From an uncultured Bacteroidales bacterium (GTDB taxonomy: Bacteria > Bacteroidota > Bacteroidia > Bacteroidales > Paludibacteraceae): a DNA stretch of 61,108 bases. The stretch lies in the NCBI GenBank assembly GCA_902784425.1, contig CACZUS010000023.1:1-61108 (forward strand), given 5' to 3'. Shown piece by piece: positions 36,526 through 45,792 of this stretch. The notes beneath the pieces are model-generated. The model saw only the letters and a list, made by a program, of their open reading frames with translations, ran no database searches and was not told the origin of the DNA. Position 1 is the first letter of the stretch; each line of letters opens with the position of its first letter. Position numbers and translations under genes: made by a program.

Positions 36526-37719
36526 ATGACGGAGAAGATTGTAGTTACCGGCTACGGAATCATTTCCAGTATAGGTGCCGGTGTGGAAAAAACAAGAGAA
36601 GCTCTGCTAAAGGAGGAAAAATCCATTGGCAGAGTTGCTCATTTAAATACGTGCCACACAGACATCCCTTGTGGCGAAGTGAAAGAGAGTGATGATGAGT
36701 TGAAAAAAGCATTAGGAATTGCCTCCGACCAGATCATCACCCGCACCCCATTATTGGCGATGATGGCCATGAAAGAGGCAATCAGCACCTCGCGACTAAC
36801 CGATCAAATCTCGACTGCCTTTATCAACGGCACCACCGTTGGAGGAATGGAGAAAAGCGAGAAATACTACTACGACTTTTTCGAAGGCAAACATACAGAA
36901 TACATATCAGCCCATGATTGTGGCGCAGGCACCGAACTGGTCAGTCATCTGTTTGGTCATTTCGACCTCATGACAACAATCTCGACCGCCTGTTCATCCG
37001 CTGCCAATTCAGTGATTTTGGGGGCCGACCTTATCAAAACAGGTCGAGTGGACGCTGCCATCGTCGGAGGAACGGAGTCGCTCAGCAAGTTTCACCTGAA
37101 CGGATTCAACTCCCTGATGATTTTGGAGCACCAGCCTTGTCGCCCTTTCGAGAAGAGCAACCAAGGACTTAACCTTGGCGAGGGCGCCGGCTACATTGTC
37201 ATTGAGAGAGAATCGGTGGCAAAAGCACGTGGCGCCAACATCATCTGCGAACTAAGCGGATATGCCAACACCTGCGACGCTTTTCATCAGACAGCTACGT
37301 CGGAAACAAGCGAAGGGGCTTACAGAGCTATGACCAACGCACTGCTTAACGCACATTTGAAAACCAATGAGATCGACTATATCAATGCACATGGAACGGG
37401 AACTTCCGACAACGATCTCCATGAAAGCATTGCTCTCAAACGTGTTTTCGGAGAAAACATTCCTCCTTTCTCCTCCACAAAAGCCTTCACCGGACATACG
37501 ACAAGTGCCGCAGGCGCCGTCGAATCGGTGATCTCCATTCTGGCACTCCAATACGGATTCATCCCTGCCAACCTTGGATTCTCCGAACCCATCGAGGCAA
37601 CTGGACTGATCCCCGTCCAAAAAACACTTCACAGAACGCTGAATCATGTGATGACCAACTCCTTCGGATTCGGAGGCAACGACTCATCCTGTATATTCTC
37701 TAAATACCAACCATCATGA
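36526..37719 (+). CDS. Beta-ketoacyl-ACP synthase (KS), second of the cluster
   Basis: A 397-residue FabF-type condensing enzyme with a full triad: Cys156 in STACSSAANS, His289 in INAHGTGT and His324 in FTGHTTSAAG. It begins MTEKIVVTGYGIISSIG, typical of KS-alpha proteins. Together with the following CLF-like protein it forms the expected elongating heterodimer of aryl polyene and type II polyketide systems. The last four bases overlap the next gene (ATGA). Confidence 0.92.
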   Translation: MTEKIVVTGYGIISSIGAGVEKTREALLKEEKSIGRVAHLNTCHTDIPCGEVKESDDELKKALGIASDQIITRTPLLAMMAMKEAISTSRLTDQISTAFINGTTVGGMEKSEKYYYDFFEGKHTEYISAHDCGAGTELVSHLFGHFDLMTTISTACSSAANSVILGADLIKTGRVDAAIVGGTESLSKFHLNGFNSLMILEHQPCRPFEKSNQGLNLGEGAGYIVIERESVAKARGANIICELSGYANTCDAFHQTATSETSEGAYRAMTNALLNAHLKTNEIDYINAHGTGTSDNDLHESIALKRVFGENIPPFSSTKAFTGHTTSAAGAVESVISILALQYGFIPANLGFSEPIEATGLIPVQKTLHRTLNHVMTNSFGFGGNDSSCIFSKYQPS

Positions 37720-38765
37720 GTATTTACATAGACAAAGCCGCCCAGATTTCCATTCAACAACCACTCTGCAACGAATGGTTCTCCAATCCGTCGATGCCAA
37801 CCGACCGCTTATGTAAATTCGTGCGTCCAGACTTCAAACAATATATCTCAGCTGCCATTTCAAGAAGAATGGGGACTGCATTAAAATGCACCCTTTCATC
37901 GGCTTCTGCATGCGTGTCAGAAGAGAAAAGAAGCAACCTAGATGGCATACTGACTGGTACAGGATTGGGTAGTATTGAAAACACGGAAAACTTCCTATTA
38001 GCCATGTTGGAAGGCGAAGAAGGTCTTTCACCTTCTAATTTCATGCAATCAACACACAACACATTAGGCTCACAAGTAGCCATCGCCTTCAAATGCCATG
38101 GTTACAACATCACCTACGCACACAGAGGCACCTCTTTCGATAGTGCCTTGATGAACGCTGTGGTGAAATTTCAACTCAACGAATACAAAACCGCCCTTGT
38201 CAACGGGGTGGATGAGATGACGGAGAAATACTTCCAATTATTCGACCATATAGGTTTTTGGAAAGACAGAAACGTCACCATCGAGGATGTACGCAATGCA
38301 ACATCCCCCGGAACATTTGCCGGCGAGAACAGTGTAAGCCTGCTCCTGACGACGCAACCATCCGAGCAACCATTGTGCGAGCTATGCGATACACAACTGT
38401 TCTATCGTCCATCCGATGAACAACTCAAAACATGCGTTGAAAAACTATGTCACGCATTCAACATCAATCGGATTGATGCCATCGTCATAGGCAACAACGG
38501 AGACAAGGAGAATGATGCAGAATACCGTCGACTGGCACAATTGCTAACGCCAGACGCAAAACAAATAATCTACAAGCACCTATTTGGTGAGTCCTTCACC
38601 ATGTCAGGACTTGGAATCTATGTGGCCGCCACTTGTCTAAAGGAAAAGCGTGTACCAGCACACATCACAATGGACAACGAAGCATTGGAGAATCCACAAA
38701 CCATCTTAGTGCTGAATCATTTCAAACAACTGGATTATTCCATAACGCTTTTGAAGTCATGTTGA
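37716..38765 (+). CDS. Chain-length-factor-like ketosynthase partner (KS-beta)
   Basis: A 349-residue thiolase-fold protein paired with the preceding KS. The region that should hold the catalytic cysteine reads NITYAHRGTSFDSALM (about 131-146), with no cysteine, and the two catalytic histidine motifs are absent or changed (HLFGESFTMSGLGIY). This is the pattern of chain length factors, which set product length without catalysing condensation. Translational coupling to the KS at one end and a seven-base overlap with the transporter gene at the other fit a complex. Confidence 0.75.
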   Translation: MSIYIDKAAQISIQQPLCNEWFSNPSMPTDRLCKFVRPDFKQYISAAISRRMGTALKCTLSSASACVSEEKRSNLDGILTGTGLGSIENTENFLLAMLEGEEGLSPSNFMQSTHNTLGSQVAIAFKCHGYNITYAHRGTSFDSALMNAVVKFQLNEYKTALVNGVDEMTEKYFQLFDHIGFWKDRNVTIEDVRNATSPGTFAGENSVSLLLTTQPSEQPLCELCDTQLFYRPSDEQLKTCVEKLCHAFNINRIDAIVIGNNGDKENDAEYRRLAQLLTPDAKQIIYKHLFGESFTMSGLGIYVAATCLKEKRVPAHITMDNEALENPQTILVLNHFKQLDYSITLLKSC

Positions 38766-39112
38766 AACTACTACTTTTATCCATCCTGCAATCACTTTGC
38801 CTTGCCAGCGGACAGTTATGTCTGAAGCAAGCACTTGTCAAGGCAGGGGCCTTCTCGTGGTCGATCAACTACTTCATTGCCCAACTCACCAATTGGTGGT
38901 TTCTACTCACAGGCATAACATTAGGAAGCGCTACGGTATTATGGATGTATATTCTTAGACATTATCCCTTGTCCGCAGCCTATCCACTCACGTGCCTCAG
39001 CTATGTATTCGGAATGATATTAGGGATGATTTTTCTTCAAGAAACCATCCCATATACCCGATGGATCGGTGTTGTTTTTATTTTAGTCGGTGCATTTTTC
39101 ATTATCAAATAA
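38759..39112 (+). CDS. SMR/EamA-type small transporter
   Basis: A 117-residue protein with four transmembrane helices, resembling ArnE/ArnF-like members of the drug/metabolite transporter superfamily (YPLTCLSYVFGMILGMIFLQE, then IGVVFILVGAFFIIK). I use the ATG at 38759, which overlaps the preceding stop codon; the longer frame upstream lies inside the CLF-like gene. It may flip a lipid-linked intermediate or export a head group. Confidence 0.75.
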   Translation: MLKLLLLSILQSLCLASGQLCLKQALVKAGAFSWSINYFIAQLTNWWFLLTGITLGSATVLWMYILRHYPLSAAYPLTCLSYVFGMILGMIFLQETIPYTRWIGVVFILVGAFFIIK

Positions 39113-39115
39113 GGA

Positions 39116-39481
39116 ATGAAACAGAAAAGTTTTTTTCAACTACAAAAGGTGGAAGACTCGATGTACGATGTTCTTCTGAACAAAGAGCACCCGCTCTTCG
39201 AAACTCACTTTCCTGACTTCCCTATCCTACCAGGTTCGTGCAGTACGATGATCATACGCACAGCGGTCGAATTGGAAAGAAAAGAGAACTACAGACTCAG
39301 AAAGGTGAATAGTATGAAATTCATTCATCCAATACTCCCCGATGAAATAAAAGTACTCCATTTATCCATCAACATAAGCAATGAGGAAAATCGTCAGATA
39401 AGAGTTAAAACCGTTATCAAAAGTGATGAATTTGTTCATGCCAAAGGCGATTTAATTTTTGAAGTGAGAAGCAATGACTAA
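39116..39481 (+). CDS. Hotdog dehydratase, FabA/FabZ-like, second of the cluster
   Basis: A 121-residue hotdog protein. HPLFETHFPDFPILPGSCSTM supplies the histidine and the turn before the central helix, as in FabZ and ApeI-type dehydratases. The glutamate or aspartate usually found in the helix is not obvious (IIRTAVELERK), so activity is likely but not certain. It starts three bases after the transporter gene and overlaps the GT2 gene by eight bases. Confidence 0.7.
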   Translation: MKQKSFFQLQKVEDSMYDVLLNKEHPLFETHFPDFPILPGSCSTMIIRTAVELERKENYRLRKVNSMKFIHPILPDEIKVLHLSINISNEENRQIRVKTVIKSDEFVHAKGDLIFEVRSND

Positions 39482-40256
39482 GGAAGAGGTTAAAACATAT
39501 CTACACAACCAGAAAATCGGCCTGTTAATACCGACTTTCAACAACGACCGCACCCTTGAAGAGGTGATAGGCGAAGCGTGTACATATTGTGCCGACGTGT
39601 TGGTGGTAGATGATGGCTCGACCGATCAAACAAAGAGTATATTATCCCGATGGAAGGGGCAAATACATACTGTTTCATACGAACAAAACAAAGGAAAGGG
39701 AAATGCCTTGAAAGAGGGTTTCCTATTGGCAAAATCACTTGAATTGACACATGTCATCACCATCGACTCGGATGGTCAGCACAAACTGAGCGACCTACCT
39801 CTATTCGTGGAGGCACACAAGAGTCACCCCGATGCATTCATCATCGGAAGTCGCTCTTTCGATCATCCCAACATGCCTAACCAGAACACCTTTGCGAATC
39901 GTTTCTCCAACTTCTGGTTTACCCTTCAAACCGCCCATCGGCTACCCGACACTCAAACGGGCTACCGACTCTACCCATTGGCTGCCAATCACTACATGAC
40001 ACCATTCAACAAACGATATGAGGCGGAACTGGAACTGCTTGTCCGTAGTGCATGGCGTCTGCTACCCATTGTCAGCATTCCAATTCACGTATACTATCCG
40101 CCTAAGGAAGAGCGAGTCTCTCACTTCCGTCCTGGAAAAGATTTTTTCAGAATCAGCGTTCTCAACACTGTTCTGTGCATACTCGCCATTGTATATGGAT
40201 ACCCATCGATGATCATCCGATTCATTTATCGAAAACTTAAAGCTCTCGTAGGATGA
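39474..40256 (+). CDS. Glycosyltransferase family 2
   Basis: A 260-residue GT-A enzyme. GLLIPTFNNDRTLEEVI starts the nucleotide-binding fold, DVLVVDDGSTDQT and ITIDSDGQHKL carry the aspartates (DxD-like motif in DSDGQH near residue 100), and QTGYRLYP follows. It is close to the dolichol-phosphate-mannose-synthase-like GT2 enzymes present in Bacteroidales aryl polyene clusters, where it may glycosylate the lipid product. It overlaps both neighbours. Confidence 0.85.
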   Translation: MTKEEVKTYLHNQKIGLLIPTFNNDRTLEEVIGEACTYCADVLVVDDGSTDQTKSILSRWKGQIHTVSYEQNKGKGNALKEGFLLAKSLELTHVITIDSDGQHKLSDLPLFVEAHKSHPDAFIIGSRSFDHPNMPNQNTFANRFSNFWFTLQTAHRLPDTQTGYRLYPLAANHYMTPFNKRYEAELELLVRSAWRLLPIVSIPIHVYYPPKEERVSHFRPGKDFFRISVLNTVLCILAIVYGYPSMIIRFIYRKLKALVG

Positions 40257-43200
40257 AACAGAAACTGCTACATATCTATCACTTCTTCGAGCAAAAACCG
40301 GCATTGCTGAGAATCATCCTCGCCTCTGTCATCCTTTTGCTTTCAGGATCTCTTTATTTCCTTCATTTTTCCGAAGATATCAGTGATTTCCTCTCCAAAG
40401 GGAAAGAGCAGAAACGAATAGCAGATGCCTATCAACACGTCAATACAAGCAACAACATACTTGTTTTCATCTCGGCACGAGACACAACAGAAGGGTTCCG
40501 AGACTCTTTGATATCGATAGCCAATGAGTTTATTGAAGAATTAGGTCGACAAGACACCGCTCATCTCACCAACGATATTTTCTATCGCGTATCAGACACT
40601 GAAATGGAAGAAATGACCGATTTCATCGTTCAAAACTTACCTTACTTCATGGATGAGGAAGATTATCGCCGACTCGATTCCATCCTAATTGACGAATCAA
40701 AAATGCGCAATGAGCTGATCTGGAATCGCGACCTCCTCTTCAGCCCAGCTGGTGGATTCCTTCACAACATCATGTTGAACGATCCCGTTCACATCTCCAA
40801 CCGAATATTAAAGAAACTGAATGCCACCTATCAGGAGAATCAGTTCAAACAATACAAAGGATACATCTTCAACAAAGCAGAGAACGAGTTACTCATCACT
40901 CTAAAATCGGCAACTCCCTCTAGTGAGACAAGCCTCAACCGCACATGGGTCAATGCCATCGAATCGGCACAAGCAACCGTCAGCAAGAAACATCATAGTG
41001 CCTATGAGATCAACCATATAGGAGCATCTGTCATCTCACTCGAAAACGCTAATCAAATCAAAGAAGACACGATTCTCTCCTCTACCATCGCATTAGCACT
41101 AATCACCCTACTCCTGCTTCTATTCTACAAAGATATCCGAGCTATTGGGCTCATCCTCTTCTCAATTCTCTTTGGCGCGCTGTTCGCCATCGGATTCCTT
41201 GCCCTATTCAAGGATTCCGTTTCGTTCATCTCCATCGGAATTGGGTCTATTCTTGTTGGTATAGCCATCAACTATCCACTTCACTTCCTGGCGCATCTGA
41301 AAGAGGGTCATACACGAGAAGAATGCATCAAAGAGATGGCTAGTCCGCTTATCACTGGCAACATCACAACGGTGGGAGCCTTCCTAAGTCTCGTCTTCAT
41401 CAACTCCAACGCGATGAGAGACATGGGATTGTTCGCCTCTCTGCTTTTGGTCGGAACCATCCTATTCGTTCTGATCTTCCTACCTCATCTCTGCAAAAAA
41501 AGTCTGTTCAAACACAACACCAGCAAAAAACTACTGTTTGGCAAAATTGTCAACCACCCCATCGAAGAGAAGAAATGGATCATCATCCCCGTCATACTGC
41601 TAACCATTCCACTCATCTATTTCAGTACACAGACTCAATTTGAGACGGACCTTCATAAGATCAACTATATGAAACCGGAGCAGAAAGAATGGTTGGACAA
41701 ACTTATCCAAGAGACGGAGAGCAGCAATCACAAAACCTACTGTGTCTGTGAAGGAAAAACAAGAGACGAAGCTCTTGAAAAATACGAAGTCCTTCGTCCA
41801 ACTCTCGATTCACTCAAACAAAAGGGAAGAATCATTCGCGAGTCTGGCATCAGTCTATTTGCCCCTTCTCTTTCAGAACAAAAAATTCGGGTGGAGCGAT
41901 GGAATAACTATTGGAACAACTACAAAGATTTCTTCATAGACGATCTGGTTGAAATCGGTACGGAAGTAGGCTTTGAAAAATCCTTCTTCAACTCCTTTAT
42001 AACCAAAATCGAAGACACCCTATACGTCGCAGACAATCAACATTTCAAACCTATACAAAGAGCTCTCACCGACCTCTATATCTATGAAGATGCCGAGAAG
42101 GCTTTGGTATACACGATACTTGAAACAAACGAAACGAATACAACATCTGTCGAAAAGACTCTCAATAACATCGATGCCAACATATACACGTTCGACAACC
42201 AATCATTCTTCCAGAAGATGATTGAAAGTCTCTCCAACGACTTCAACAACGTGCTATTTATATGCGCTTTCATCGTATTTTTATTCCTTACTATATCATT
42301 TGGCAGACTGGAGTTGAGCCTTCTCGCCTTTATCCCTCTCACCATTGGATGGTTCTGGATTTTAGGTATCATGAACCTCCTCGACATCAGGTTCAACATC
42401 GTCAATATCATCCTTGCCACCTTCATATTCGGACAGGGCGACGACTACACCATATTCGTCACAGAAGGATTGATGTACGAATACACGCATAAGAAGAAAG
42501 TGCTGGCCTCTTATAAGAACTCAGTGATGTTATCAGCTTGCATTATGTTCATCGGTATTGGTGCCTTGATTGTTGCCAAACATCCTGCTATGAAGTCGCT
42601 GGCTGAAGTCACCATCGTCGGAATGAGCTCCGTCATCCTGATGACCTACCTCTTCCCTCCTCTCTTGTATAAATGGCTGACAACCATCAAGGGAAAGAAC
42701 AGACTGATGCCTATCACGTTAAGAAACATAGGTTCCACCATTGTCAGTTTCACCGTATTCTTATTTGGAAGTATACTGCTCTCCATCATTGGATTCTTCC
42801 TACTGACCATCGGAGGTAAAAGTGAATCTCACAAACTGACCTACCACAAACTACTATGCAACACATTCCGAAGACTTGCCAAACTGATACCTAACATCGA
42901 ACATCATGTGACAGGTCTTGAGAATCATGACTTCAACAAGCCATCCATCCTAATCAGCAACCACCAATCGCATTTGGATTTGATGTACACGTTGATGTTG
43001 CACCCTAAAATCATCTGTTTAACCAACAACTGGGTGTGGAACTGTCCATTCTACGGACGAATCATCCGTTATGCCGACTTCTACCCTGTCAGCGACGGCA
43101 TAGAAAAAGCCATGGACAAGCTGAAATCTGTTATCGACAGAGGATACTCCATTTTAATCTTCCCAGAAGGAACAAGGTCGGAAGACTGCTCCATCCTACG

Positions 43201-43963
43201 TTTCCACCAAGGAGCCTTCCATCTGGCAGATAAATTTAGAATAGATGTGGTTCCTATTCTCATCCACGGAATCGGACATGTATTCCCCAAAAGCGAGTTT
43301 TTACTTAGAAAAGGTAGAGTGGATGTGAAGGTGCTCCCTGCCATCACACCTGATAATGACATGCGAGGAGTGCTCGAAGTGAAACGCACCACCCAGCTTG
43401 TCCGCCACTACTACGAAGCAGAGTATGCTAAATTCGCAAAAGAGGTGGAGACACCAGACTATTTCAAGGATTTGGTTTATCATAACTATATCTACAAAGG
43501 ACGTGAGATCGCATCAGAGGCGAAAAAGAACCTACGCAAAGAAGGTCTCAACGAATGGGTCAACTCCCTACCAGAAACAGGAGAATACACCATCAAGGAT
43601 TGCGGACAGGGCGAGTGGGCACTGATTGCAGCGCTCGTCAAGAAAGAACTGACGATCACTGCGATTGACAAGGATAAAGATAAAATTTCCATTGCTCAAC
43701 ATTGCACCTCCGTACCACAAAACCTAATCTACAAAGTAGAAGACGCGCCATCAACACCAAAGAAGGAGCAGAAACCTTTGGAAAGCAAGGCCAAAGCACC
43801 TGTCGCTCCAAAAGGAAAAGAAGAAAAGAGTGAAAGAAAAGAGACGAAAGAGCCGAAAATAAATGTTTCCATTTCCAATTCTTCAACCTCGAAGAATAAG
43901 AAAGGAAGTGAGCGAAAATCCTCCAAAAAGGGAACAAAGAAGAAGAACGGACGTCGGAAATAA
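40253..43963 (+). CDS. MMPL exporter fused to PlsC acyltransferase, with truncated methyltransferase-like tail
   Basis: A 1236-residue fusion. Residues about 1-860 form an RND/MMPL lipid exporter: two blocks of transmembrane helices with signatures IGSILVGIAINYPLHFL and FGQGDDYTIFVTEGL, plus two large periplasmic loops. Residues about 870-1075 are a PlsC-type acyltransferase with SNHQSHLD (HxxxxD near 905) and FPEGTRS (near 971). Residues about 1076-1166 look like the start of a class I methyltransferase (YTIKDCGQGEWALIAAL, then LTITAIDKDKDK) that stops early and gives way to a 70-residue Lys-rich disordered tail. Related proteins carry a full methyltransferase here. Role: export and anchoring of the aryl-polyene-like lipid. 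Confidence 0.85.
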   Translation: MKQKLLHIYHFFEQKPALLRIILASVILLLSGSLYFLHFSEDISDFLSKGKEQKRIADAYQHVNTSNNILVFISARDTTEGFRDSLISIANEFIEELGRQDTAHLTNDIFYRVSDTEMEEMTDFIVQNLPYFMDEEDYRRLDSILIDESKMRNELIWNRDLLFSPAGGFLHNIMLNDPVHISNRILKKLNATYQENQFKQYKGYIFNKAENELLITLKSATPSSETSLNRTWVNAIESAQATVSKKHHSAYEINHIGASVISLENANQIKEDTILSSTIALALITLLLLLFYKDIRAIGLILFSILFGALFAIGFLALFKDSVSFISIGIGSILVGIAINYPLHFLAHLKEGHTREECIKEMASPLITGNITTVGAFLSLVFINSNAMRDMGLFASLLLVGTILFVLIFLPHLCKKSLFKHNTSKKLLFGKIVNHPIEEKKWIIIPVILLTIPLIYFSTQTQFETDLHKINYMKPEQKEWLDKLIQETESSNHKTYCVCEGKTRDEALEKYEVLRPTLDSLKQKGRIIRESGISLFAPSLSEQKIRVERWNNYWNNYKDFFIDDLVEIGTEVGFEKSFFNSFITKIEDTLYVADNQHFKPIQRALTDLYIYEDAEKALVYTILETNETNTTSVEKTLNNIDANIYTFDNQSFFQKMIESLSNDFNNVLFICAFIVFLFLTISFGRLELSLLAFIPLTIGWFWILGIMNLLDIRFNIVNIILATFIFGQGDDYTIFVTEGLMYEYTHKKKVLASYKNSVMLSACIMFIGIGALIVAKHPAMKSLAEVTIVGMSSVILMTYLFPPLLYKWLTTIKGKNRLMPITLRNIGSTIVSFTVFLFGSILLSIIGFFLLTIGGKSESHKLTYHKLLCNTFRRLAKLIPNIEHHVTGLENHDFNKPSILISNHQSHLDLMYTLMLHPKIICLTNNWVWNCPFYGRIIRYADFYPVSDGIEKAMDKLKSVIDRGYSILIFPEGTRSEDCSILRFHQGAFHLADKFRIDVVPILIHGIGHVFPKSEFLLRKGRVDVKVLPAITPDNDMRGVLEVKRTTQLVRHYYEAEYAKFAKEVETPDYFKDLVYHNYIYKGREIASEAKKNLRKEGLNEWVNSLPETGEYTIKDCGQGEWALIAALVKKELTITAIDKDKDKISIAQHCTSVPQNLIYKVEDAPSTPKKEQKPLESKAKAPVAPKGKEEKSERKETKEPKINVSISNSSTSKNKKGSERKSSKKGTKKKNGRRK

Positions 43964-44039
43964 CGAGGATTTTGTCAAGTCGGAACTATTGTGTATTTTC
44001 GCACCGATCATAATACTCTTTTACCGTAAAATATTGAAC

Positions 44040-45545
44040 ATGAAAAACATTAAAGCACTTATCGCAACATGCATAGTCGGCCTCCCCACCTTATTAGTGG
44101 CCAATCCACCATCCAACTACGATGGATGGGAGTTGGTGTTCAGCGATGAATTTGAAGGCAACTCATTAGACAAGAACAAATGGAATCCGACCTACAACTG
44201 GGGACACACGCACAACCACCAAGCCTATTGCGTGGAAGAGAACGTATTTGTCGAGAATGGTCTGTTAAGAATAAAAGGGGAAGCAAAGAGGCATCCCAGT
44301 GCGCCAGCTACCTGTTCCAACGGAGGCAACACCTATTCACTCGACTATACATCAGGTGCCATCGACACGCAGAACAAATTCAAGGTGAAATATGGCTACA
44401 TAGAGGGTCGTTTCAAGATGCCCAAGCAGTTAGGCACATGGCCTGCCTTTTGGACATTACAAGATGGATGGCCACCCGAAATCGACATCTTTGAAGTGCC
44501 TCACGCACGTACAGACCACCATTACTATCTCCATTACACCAATACCGACTGGTATGCCAGTCATGGTTCGGCATGGGATCATGAAGCCTCCTTCGGCGGA
44601 GTACAAAAAGGGCCGGATAAGTCGGCAGACTTCCACAACTATGGAGTAGCATGGAGTGAAGGGAACCTAAGTTTTTATTTCGACGATAAGTTAGTAGCCA
44701 GTTACAATAGGCCATCGGAGGTAGGACAGCTTAGTGCGCAATACATCATCATCAACCTCGCCATCGGAGGATGGGCCACCAGCAATGGCAATCCCATTGA
44801 AGTGACCAGCAGTAATCCAGCCTATTTGGAATGCGACTGGGTGAGAGTATGGCAACCCAAGCAATCGACACTCACGAAAGAAACCATACGGCTCTATTCG
44901 ATCGATCAGAAGCAGTGCATGCAAGCATCAGGCAACGACATCGTACTTGGCGATTGCAACGACAAAGCATCCTTAGCCACCATCACCAGTTTGGGAAGTG
45001 GCACCTACCGCATTAATTTTGGCGATAACGTTTTAGAGATACCCAATGAATCAGCAGAAGCCGGCAGGAGTGTAGGACTCTGGGAGTGGAACGGAAAGAG
45101 TCACCAGCAACTCTATCTGGAGGGGCAAGATCAATTTACAGAGAAGGTAATAACCCTAAAATTTGCGCACAGCAATCTATACGTACAGACCGCCAAGGGA
45201 GATGTGATTCAAAACTCATTCCCATCAGGCGATGCTGCCTATTGGAGAATCCTAGAGGAGGGAGAAGACCCCACCTCACATTTGAAGGATGAAGGAAACA
45301 AAACTGCCCATTCATCCATCATCTTCTATCAGAATCAGGTATTGAACATCACCCCAAGTGAACATTTCATAAGTGATGAGCAGTTGAACATTAGCGTCTA
45401 CACTATGGAGGGACGGTGTTTGAAAAAGGCAGAAGAGAACAATCGAGACAACATCCAACTAGAGATTGACATTCCAAGTGGAGCTGCAATCATTGTCATC
45501 CAAGGAAAAGAGTTTTACGAGGCGACAAAGATTATATTGCCATAA
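44040..45545 (+). CDS. Secreted GH16 glucanase with beta-trefoil-like and sorting-like C terminus
   Basis: A 501-residue secreted enzyme. A signal peptide (MKNIKALIATCIVGLPTLLVA) precedes a GH16 domain (about 25-275). The catalytic motif ExDxxE is complete: Glu147, Asp149 and Glu152 in PPEIDIFEVPH. Residues about 280-425 have the repeats of a ricin-like beta-trefoil (IRLYSIDQKQCMQAS, then NLYVQTAKGD). The last about 75 residues resemble a type IX secretion sorting domain (LNISVYTMEGRCLKK, then SGAAIIVIQG). Expected substrates are beta-glucans such as laminarin. It sits 76 bases after the exporter gene on the same strand, but its function appears unrelated. Confidence 0.85.
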   Translation: MKNIKALIATCIVGLPTLLVANPPSNYDGWELVFSDEFEGNSLDKNKWNPTYNWGHTHNHQAYCVEENVFVENGLLRIKGEAKRHPSAPATCSNGGNTYSLDYTSGAIDTQNKFKVKYGYIEGRFKMPKQLGTWPAFWTLQDGWPPEIDIFEVPHARTDHHYYLHYTNTDWYASHGSAWDHEASFGGVQKGPDKSADFHNYGVAWSEGNLSFYFDDKLVASYNRPSEVGQLSAQYIIINLAIGGWATSNGNPIEVTSSNPAYLECDWVRVWQPKQSTLTKETIRLYSIDQKQCMQASGNDIVLGDCNDKASLATITSLGSGTYRINFGDNVLEIPNESAEAGRSVGLWEWNGKSHQQLYLEGQDQFTEKVITLKFAHSNLYVQTAKGDVIQNSFPSGDAAYWRILEEGEDPTSHLKDEGNKTAHSSIIFYQNQVLNITPSEHFISDEQLNISVYTMEGRCLKKAEENNRDNIQLEIDIPSGAAIIVIQGKEFYEATKIILP

Positions 45546-45566
45546 GGAGAATCTAACGAATCTCCC

Positions 45567-45590
45567 GTAGAGACGTGGCGTGCCGCGTCT
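45567..45590. repeat. REP-like palindrome, copy 3
   Basis: GTAGAGACGTGGC then GTGCCGCGTCT, nearly identical to copy 2 at 26626. It lies 22 bases after the GH16 stop codon. Confidence 0.65.
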
Positions 45591-45650
45591 GTTTACATCC
45601 TAGGCATACAATGAGCAAATGATCATTTCATTCGTTTGGGGGTATCCACC

Positions 45651-45675
45651 GTATAGACCTGGCGTGCCGCGTCTA
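45651..45675. repeat. REP-like palindrome, copy 4 (diverged)
   Basis: GTATAGACCTGGC then GTGCCGCGTCTAT, the same unit with two changes in the left arm, 60 bases from copy 3 and in the same orientation. It is followed by TTGGT, as at copy 2. Confidence 0.6.
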
Positions 45676-45764
45676 TTGGTATTGGTGTGTGTAATTTAGC
45701 TTTGTTTAAGGAATGAATAGAAAATCCGTTAGAAAAATAACAGTTTCCAATTAAATAAATTTAT

Positions 45765-45772
45765 TATCTTTG
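45765..45772 (+). promoter_or_regulatory. Promoter -7 box of the esterase gene
   Basis: TATCTTTG, 21 bases before the ATG at 45793. It probably drives the esterase and the two genes after it. Confidence 0.6.
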
Positions 45773-45792
45773 CAAAGCTAAATATAGATAGA

